A stretch of DNA of 36,597 bases. It comes from an uncultured Hyphomicrobiales bacterium. Lineage in GTDB: Bacteria > Pseudomonadota > Alphaproteobacteria > Rhizobiales > Hyphomicrobiaceae. The translations under genes were made by a program, and so were the position numbers. Below are positions 31,838 to 36,597 of the stretch, piece by piece. Each line of letters begins with the position of its first letter. Position 1 is the stretch's first letter. The notes under the pieces were generated by a model that saw only the letters and a list, made by a program, of their open reading frames with translations, was not told the DNA's origin and ran no database searches. The stretch is from the NCBI GenBank assembly GCA_902826255.1, contig CADEEC010000012.1:1-36597 (forward strand), read 5' to 3'.

Positions 31838-32212
31838 ATGGAGCACGCACCCCAGTCCTTTCTCCGTTCTGCCAGACCGCACAAGCAGCGCGCCTTCCGC
31901 CGTCAGCCGGTGACGGTCGCCGCGCGCCTGTTCACGTGCGACATGTCCACGGCAGTTGATTGTGTGGTGCGCGATATCTCTCCGGGCGGGGCGCTGGTGA
32001 TGGTTGCCAATACCGCGTCGGTGCCGGATCGCCTGTATCTCTGGCAGGAGGACGCCGGCGTCATGGTGCCATGCGAGCTGAGCTGGCGGCGGCACGACGT
32101 GGTCGGCCTCAAGTTCCTCGGCAGTGACAAGGAGAAGGTGCAGGCGCTCGTGGCGCGTTGCCTGCCGGAGCCGCCGAAGGTCATCTCGTTCGGTGCGCGC
32201 AAGCCGGCCTGA
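31838..32212 (+). CDS. PilZ domain protein, copy 2
   Basis: A 124-residue single-domain protein. R-x3-R occurs in KQRAFRRQPV and D-x-S-x-G-G in VRDISPGGALV, so c-di-GMP binding is likely. It shares VPDRLYLWQEDAG and WRRHDVVGLKFLG with copy 1. The N-terminal 15 residues (EHAPQSFLRSARPHKQ) are a basic leader. The ATG at 31838 has no strong ribosome-binding site; the frame is open upstream but the extension does not look like PilZ sequence. The acyl-CoA synthetase gene follows after 70 nt on the same strand. Confidence 0.85.
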   Translation: MEHAPQSFLRSARPHKQRAFRRQPVTVAARLFTCDMSTAVDCVVRDISPGGALVMVANTASVPDRLYLWQEDAGVMVPCELSWRRHDVVGLKFLGSDKEKVQALVARCLPEPPKVISFGARKPA

Positions 32213-32282
32213 GCGACCGAGGGCGGGTGGCTATGGCCTTGCGGACGTTGGGCGGTATTGTGCCGTCGAACGTGGAGATGCC

Positions 32283-34181
32283 ATGCAGCACGCCGCTACC
32301 GACCCAGACGGGCCGCGCGCGCCCTCGATCCTGGGAGCGCACAGTCTTCGTGAGATAGAAGCAGAGCCGCTGGAGCACTGGCTGCCGGCGTCATCGATGT
32401 ATGGGCTTCTGCAGCACGCGGCCGCGCGATATGGCGACCGGCCGGCGCTCACCTATTTGCCGAGCGGCGACGTGCATGCGGCGCCGGAGGTCACGAGCTA
32501 CACGCAGCTGCTCGCCAACGTGACGCGGGCGGCAAACCTGTTTCATGCGCTCGGCGTCGGGCCTGACGACTCCGTCGCCCTGATGGCGCCCAACATGCCG
32601 GAGACGCACTTCGCCCTGTGGGGCGCAGAGGCGGTGGCGCGGGCGTGTCCCATCAATATCCTGCTCGATGCCGGGCATGCTGCGGAGCTGATGCGGGCGG
32701 CGCACGCGAAGGTGCTGGTGGTGCTGGGGCCGGATGCAGACTTGCCCGTCTGGTCGCGCGTGCAAGCCCTCAAGAAGGAAAGCGGCGTCACGCACGTGTT
32801 GGCGATCGGCGCACCGGCGGAAGGCGGGCAAGGTATCGCGGACTTTCGCGCCGCGCTGCTGCGACAGCCGGCGGACAGACTTAGCTGCAATCGCGTGCTC
32901 GATCGCGACACGCCGGCGGCGCTGTTCCACACCGGCGGCACGACGGGGACGCCGAAGCTGGCGCAGCACACGCACGGCAACCAGCTGCACACGTCGTGGT
33001 GCGCGGGGCTGTTCTACGATCTCGGCCCGCAGGACGTGATGCTGAACGGCTTTCCGCTGTTCCACGTCGCCGGCGCCTTCGTGTATGGGTCGGCGTGCTT
33101 CGCCGTCGGTGCCAACCAGGTGCTGCCGACGCGGCTCGGCATGCGCAACGCGGATTTCATCCGCAACGTCTGGCGCTTCGTGGAGAAGCACCGCATCAGT
33201 GTCATCGGCGGCGTGCCGACGGTGCTGGCGGGCCTGATGAAGACGACGGCCGGGGATGCCGACATCAATGCGTGGCGCCTGATGCTGACGGGCGGGTCGC
33301 CGCTGCCGACCGAGCTTGCGGCCGCGTTCGAGGCTCAGTTCCGCCGCCCGGTGCGCAACATCTTCGGCATGACGGAGAGTGCGGGGCTGGTCACCATCGA
33401 GCCGGCGCTGGCGCCGCGGGTTGCCGGATCGACGGGCATGCGGCTGCCCTACAGCACCATCAAGGCGGTGCCGGTCGAGGCGTCGGGCGTGGACGTAGGC
33501 AAGTCCTGCGCGCCTGGCGAAACCGGCGTCCTCGTGCTGTCGGGACCGCATGTGGGACCTGGCTACACGGATCCTGCGCGCAATGCCGGAACGTTTGTCG
33601 ACGGCTGGCTGGTCTCGGGGGACCTGGGCCATGTCGATGCCGAGGGGCGCGTGTTCGTCACCGGGCGCGCGAAGGACGTCATCATCCGCGGCGCGCACAA
33701 CATCGATCCGGTCGTCATAGAGGAGGCGGTGAGCCAGCACCCGGCGGTGGAGATGTGTGCCGCCATCGGCCAGCCGGACAGCTACGCGGGCGAGCTGCCG
33801 GTTGCCTACGTGACGCTGAAGGCCGGCGCATCGGCGACGGCGGAGGACATCATGGCGTTCGCCAATCCCCGCATTGCCGATCCGCCGGCACGTGTGAAGC
33901 GCATCGAGATCGTGGATGCCATGCCGCTCACGGCCATCGGCAAGATCTACAAGCCCAAGCTTCGGCAACGGGCAACCGCGTGGGCGTTCGGCGAGGCCCT
34001 TGCTCCGTTGGGAGGACGGCTCAAGCTGCGCGGCATCGACAACAACGGTGCGGTGGCGATGGCGATTGCCGTGCCCCGGCGTGATGCGGCGCTGGAGCAG
34101 GCCATCCGGACGGCGCTGCGCGACTTCGCTGTTCCTTATACGATCGTCGCGGGGGAAGAAGAGGAAGGGACACCGGCATGA
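32283..34181 (+). CDS. AMP-dependent acyl-CoA synthetase with C-terminal extension
   Basis: A 632-residue ANL-superfamily enzyme that activates a carboxylic acid through an acyl-adenylate to its CoA thioester. Motifs are the P-loop FHTGGTTGTPKLAQHTHGN (about 215-233), IFGMTESAG (about 360), SGDLGHVDAEGRVFVTGRAKDVIIRGAHNIDP (about 444-475) and the catalytic K554 in LTAIGKIYKP. About 78 residues follow that Lys, well beyond the usual 10-30. The start at 32283 has GGAG 7 nt upstream. The 3' end overlaps the MaoC gene by 4 nt (ATGA). The substrate is not identifiable; a fatty or aromatic acid is likely. Confidence 0.92.
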   Translation: MQHAATDPDGPRAPSILGAHSLREIEAEPLEHWLPASSMYGLLQHAAARYGDRPALTYLPSGDVHAAPEVTSYTQLLANVTRAANLFHALGVGPDDSVALMAPNMPETHFALWGAEAVARACPINILLDAGHAAELMRAAHAKVLVVLGPDADLPVWSRVQALKKESGVTHVLAIGAPAEGGQGIADFRAALLRQPADRLSCNRVLDRDTPAALFHTGGTTGTPKLAQHTHGNQLHTSWCAGLFYDLGPQDVMLNGFPLFHVAGAFVYGSACFAVGANQVLPTRLGMRNADFIRNVWRFVEKHRISVIGGVPTVLAGLMKTTAGDADINAWRLMLTGGSPLPTELAAAFEAQFRRPVRNIFGMTESAGLVTIEPALAPRVAGSTGMRLPYSTIKAVPVEASGVDVGKSCAPGETGVLVLSGPHVGPGYTDPARNAGTFVDGWLVSGDLGHVDAEGRVFVTGRAKDVIIRGAHNIDPVVIEEAVSQHPAVEMCAAIGQPDSYAGELPVAYVTLKAGASATAEDIMAFANPRIADPPARVKRIEIVDAMPLTAIGKIYKPKLRQRATAWAFGEALAPLGGRLKLRGIDNNGAVAMAIAVPRRDAALEQAIRTALRDFAVPYTIVAGEEEEGTPA

Positions 34182-34603
34182 GCAAGACTTTCGACCAGCT
34201 CGCCATCGGCGACACCGCATCAGTCACGCGCACGATTGCAGCGCGCGATATCGACCTCTATGCCGAGCTGACGGACGACTACAATCCGGTGCACATGGAC
34301 GAGGCCTACGCGAAGACGACCGTGTTCGGCGGGCGCATCGCGCACGGGACCATTACGCTGGGGCTGATTGCGCCGGTGATCGGCATGAAGCTGCCCGGGC
34401 AGGGCAGCGTGCTGCTCGAGATCACATCGAAGTTCTTCAAGCCGGTGAAGATCGGCGACACGATCACCGCGTCGGCGACGGTGTCCGGGAAGGACGCGGA
34501 GCGCCGGAATATTTCCATGACGCTGCGCTTCGTCAACCAGAAGGGCGAGGAGGTTGCGCTGGGGGAGGCGCGGGTGAAGCCGCCCAAGGCGCCGATGGGC
34601 TAG
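34178..34603 (+). CDS. MaoC-family (R)-specific enoyl-CoA hydratase
   Basis: A 141-residue hot-dog-fold hydratase that adds water to trans-2-enoyl-CoA to give (R)-3-hydroxyacyl-CoA, linking fatty acid oxidation to polyhydroxyalkanoate or other synthesis. The catalytic Asp-His pair is in TDDYNPVHMDEAYA, followed by FGGRIAHGTITLGL, the typical (R)-hydratase motif. The 140-residue length suits the single-domain PhaJ-like type. It is translationally coupled to the acyl-CoA synthetase, so it probably acts on that enzyme's product. Its stop overlaps that of convergent PilZ copy 3 by 3-4 nt. Confidence 0.93.
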   Translation: MSKTFDQLAIGDTASVTRTIAARDIDLYAELTDDYNPVHMDEAYAKTTVFGGRIAHGTITLGLIAPVIGMKLPGQGSVLLEITSKFFKPVKIGDTITASATVSGKDAERRNISMTLRFVNQKGEEVALGEARVKPPKAPMG

Positions 34604-34860
34604 CTGGGGTCGTTGAAACGGATCCCCATCAGGTCGGCCTTGCGCCACATGACGGTTGCGGGGCGCCGCTTGCCGCTTGCGGCCTCCACGAACTCGAACC
34701 GGTCGGGAATGGCGACCGAGGTCGGCACCTGCAGACGCGCGCCGGTCTCCGACAGGTTGCGGATCGTGCAGTCGATCACGTGGGAGGCGTCGGCGCAGGC
34801 GATTTTTCCGGCCTTCAGCACGCGCTGCCGCACGGCCCGGCGCTTGTTGTTGTCCTCCAT
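34600..34860 (-). CDS. PilZ domain protein, copy 3
   Basis: An 86-residue minimal PilZ domain protein. R-x3-R is in KRRAVRQRVLKAGKI and N-x-S-x-x-G in IRNLSETGARL, the two c-di-GMP-binding elements. It retains IPDRFEF and MWRKADLMGIRFND, matching copies 1 and 2, but is shorter and lacks their tails. ATG at 34860 chosen because the PilZ sequence starts there; the frame is open to 34944. It is divergent from the GMC oxidoreductase and convergent with MaoC. Confidence 0.87.
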   Translation of the reverse strand: MEDNNKRRAVRQRVLKAGKIACADASHVIDCTIRNLSETGARLQVPTSVAIPDRFEFVEAASGKRRPATVMWRKADLMGIRFNDPS

Positions 34861-34965
34861 GCGGGGAGAACGTGAACTTGGCCGTCGGAGTTCCCAAGCG
34901 GCGCTAGGATGATGCGCGGGAGATGCGGTAATCTCAGGCAACAAGAACGATCAGAGGGATCGCGG

Positions 34966-36597
34966 GTGGAAACGTTTGACTACGTGATTGTCGGCGCCGG
35001 ATCGGCGGGCAGCGTGCTGGCCAACCGGCTGAGCGAGGACCCTGATACCTCCGTTCTCGTGCTGGAAGCGGGCCCGCGCGACTGGCACCCGTTCATCCAT
35101 ATTCCGGCCGGCTTCATCAAGACCTACTCGGATCCGCGCGTGAACTGGCTCTACAAGATGGAGCCGAGCGAATGGACCGGCGGCAGGCGCATCGCGGCCC
35201 CGCGCGGCAAGACGCTCGGCGGGTCGAGCTCCATCAACGGCCACATCTACAACCGCGGCCAGCGCATGGACTTCGATACCTGGGCGCAGATGGGCAACCG
35301 CGGCTGGGGTTATGCCGACGTGCTTCCCTATTTCCGCCGCATGGAGCGGCGGCTCGGCGAGGGTGATGAAACATTCCGCGGGCGCGACGGCAACCTGACC
35401 GTATCCGACACCGATTGGCGGCATCCCCTGTGCGACGCCTTCATCGAGGGCGCCACCACGCTCGGCATCCCGCGCAACCCCGATTACAACGGCGTCATCC
35501 AGGAAGGCGTGGCCTACGCCCAGCGCACGATCGAGAGGGGCCGGCGCGTGAGTGCGGCGCGTGCGTTCCTCAAACCGGCGATGCGGCGGCCGAATCTCGA
35601 TGTCGTGACGCATGCGCACACCACCGAGATCGTGCTGGAGGGCAAGCGCGCAGTCGGCATCCGCTATCGCAATGGCGGGCGCAACGGCGAACTCAAAGAG
35701 GCGCGCGCGCGGCGCGAGGTGATCCTGTGTGCCGGGTCCTACAACTCGCCGCAGCTGATGCAGCTGTCCGGCATCGGCCCGCCGGAGCTGCTGGCCTCGC
35801 TCGGCATCCCGGTGAAGCATGCGCTGGCGGGCGTGGGCGAGAACCTGCGCGACCACTACGCGCCGCGCTTCTGTGCACGCGTGAAGAACATCGAGACCAT
35901 CAACGAGATGGTGCGCGGGATGCGGCTCGCCGGACAGGTCGCCAAGTGGATGTTCCTGCGCAAGGGCGTGCTGTCGGTGAGCCCGACGCACGTCTATTGC
36001 TTCTGGCGCTCGGAGCCCGATGTCGCCAATTCCGACCTGCAGCTCACGTTCACGCCGGCGAGCTACATGGAGGGCGTGCAGGGGCAGCTCGAGCGTGAGC
36101 CCGGCATGACGGTGGCGTCCTGGCAGCAGCGCCCCGCGAGCAAAGGATACGTGCGCGCCAAGTCGTCCGACCCGTTCGAGGCACCGATCATCCAGCCGAA
36201 TTATCTGGTGGAGGAGAGCGACCGGCGCGTGCTGCTCGCCGGCATGAAGCTGGCGCGGCGGCTGCTGCGGACTAAGCCGCTGGAGCCCTATTTCGACTAC
36301 GAGGATTTCCCGGGCGACAAGGTGCAGTCGGACGACGAGCTGCTGGGCGCGGCCAAGGAGCGCGGCACCACCACGTTCCATCCTTCGGGCACGTGCCGCA
36401 TGGGGCCGGCGACCGATCCGCTGGCGGTGGTCGACGATCAGCTGCGCGTGCGCGGGCTGGAGGGGTTGCGCGTCATCGACGCCTCCATCATGCCCACCAT
36501 GCTGTCGGCCAACTTGAATGCGGCGACGCTGATGCTGGCCGACAAGGCGTCCGACCTGCTGCGCGGCCGGGCGCCGCCGGAGCCGATCGTGGTGGCG
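34966..36597 (+). CDS. GMC family oxidoreductase (choline/alcohol dehydrogenase-like), 3' end cut
   Basis: At least 544 residues of an FAD-dependent glucose-methanol-choline oxidoreductase; the frame is open to the window's edge and nearly full length. Domains in order: FAD-binding GAGSAGSVLANRLSEDP (about 10-26) and LEAGPRD; the GMC signature PRGKTLGGSSSINGHIYNRG; second signature GSYNSPQLMQLSGIGPPELL; and the active-site His in TTTFHPSGTCRMG (about 472), then NLNAATLMLADKASDLL. It oxidises an alcohol to an aldehyde, with electrons passed to a quinone or oxygen. The GTG start at 34966 has AGAGGG 7 nt upstream. The substrate is unknown. Confidence 0.94.
   Translation, partial: METFDYVIVGAGSAGSVLANRLSEDPDTSVLVLEAGPRDWHPFIHIPAGFIKTYSDPRVNWLYKMEPSEWTGGRRIAAPRGKTLGGSSSINGHIYNRGQRMDFDTWAQMGNRGWGYADVLPYFRRMERRLGEGDETFRGRDGNLTVSDTDWRHPLCDAFIEGATTLGIPRNPDYNGVIQEGVAYAQRTIERGRRVSAARAFLKPAMRRPNLDVVTHAHTTEIVLEGKRAVGIRYRNGGRNGELKEARARREVILCAGSYNSPQLMQLSGIGPPELLASLGIPVKHALAGVGENLRDHYAPRFCARVKNIETINEMVRGMRLAGQVAKWMFLRKGVLSVSPTHVYCFWRSEPDVANSDLQLTFTPASYMEGVQGQLEREPGMTVASWQQRPASKGYVRAKSSDPFEAPIIQPNYLVEESDRRVLLAGMKLARRLLRTKPLEPYFDYEDFPGDKVQSDDELLGAAKERGTTTFHPSGTCRMGPATDPLAVVDDQLRVRGLEGLRVIDASIMPTMLSANLNAATLMLADKASDLLRGRAPPEPIVVA

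Noticed and set aside
1-36597. CRISPR array, prophage, integrase, transposase, tRNA or rRNA
   Set aside because: I saw no regularly spaced repeats, mobile-element proteins or conserved RNA-gene sequences in reading the window.

Overview
The window reads as chromosomal DNA of a GC-rich alphaproteobacterium of the order Hyphomicrobiales (Rhizobiales). This rests on family content: a MucR/Ros zinc-finger regulator, a DUF6456 protein beside a DnaA-C-like protein, DUF5330, DUF1491, a DUF1214/DUF1254 pair, two CtrA-type boxes (TTAA-N7-TTAA), several PilZ proteins and a DctPQM TRAP transporter. Genes are densely packed, often with 4-nt stop/start overlaps. I see no rRNA, tRNA, CRISPR array, integrase or transposase. 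Both ends cut genes: an S9 peptidase at the left and a GMC oxidoreductase at the right.

Layout. 1-5.5 kb: the start of an S9 peptidase, a roughly 700-bp gap, mucR, a small membrane protein, ruvC-ruvA (no ruvB follows), a TauE/SafE permease, a hypothetical protein, and a DnaA-C-like/DUF6456 pair. 5.5-8.1 kb: SufE, DUF5330, a double peptidoglycan-binding-domain protein, DUF1491 and a 61-residue protein, two of these genes preceded by CtrA-like boxes. 8.2-15.9 kb: a minus-strand envelope block, in transcription order SuhB-like phosphatase, MotA/TolQ-like and MotB/OmpA-like stator pair, PBP1A-type penicillin-binding protein, DUF1214, DUF1254, and a C45/acyltransferase-type Ntn hydrolase.

16.0-19.0 kb: the most unusual part. 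Two similar dyad sites precede a two-gene operon encoding (i) an HTH-like domain fused to a SAM-methyltransferase-like domain and (ii) a MetF/MTHFR-superfamily protein; a small secreted protein follows. 19.0-24.2 kb: SEL1-repeat protein and a divergent ThiE-like protein (translationally coupled), NTF2-like protein, glutathione S-transferase, a palindromic intergenic repeat, class I fructose-bisphosphate aldolase and a DUF3592 protein. 24.3-28.5 kb: TRAP transporter DctM-DctQ-DctP, divergent from a secreted SGNH hydrolase, then a small coiled-coil protein. 28.5-36.6 kb: DUF992 protein, M20 amidohydrolase, three single-domain PilZ proteins within 4.4 kb, a membrane Clp-fold serine protease, an acyl-CoA synthetase coupled to a MaoC-type hydratase, and the GMC oxidoreductase.

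The clearest functional groupings are Holliday-junction processing (RuvCA), cell-wall synthesis with an ion-driven stator pair (8-16 kb), TRAP-mediated uptake, and fatty or organic acid activation (acyl-CoA ligase plus hydratase). The best candidate for an undescribed system is the HTH-methyltransferase/MTHFR-like operon with its tandem operators. All functional assignments are from reading the translations; no database search was run.
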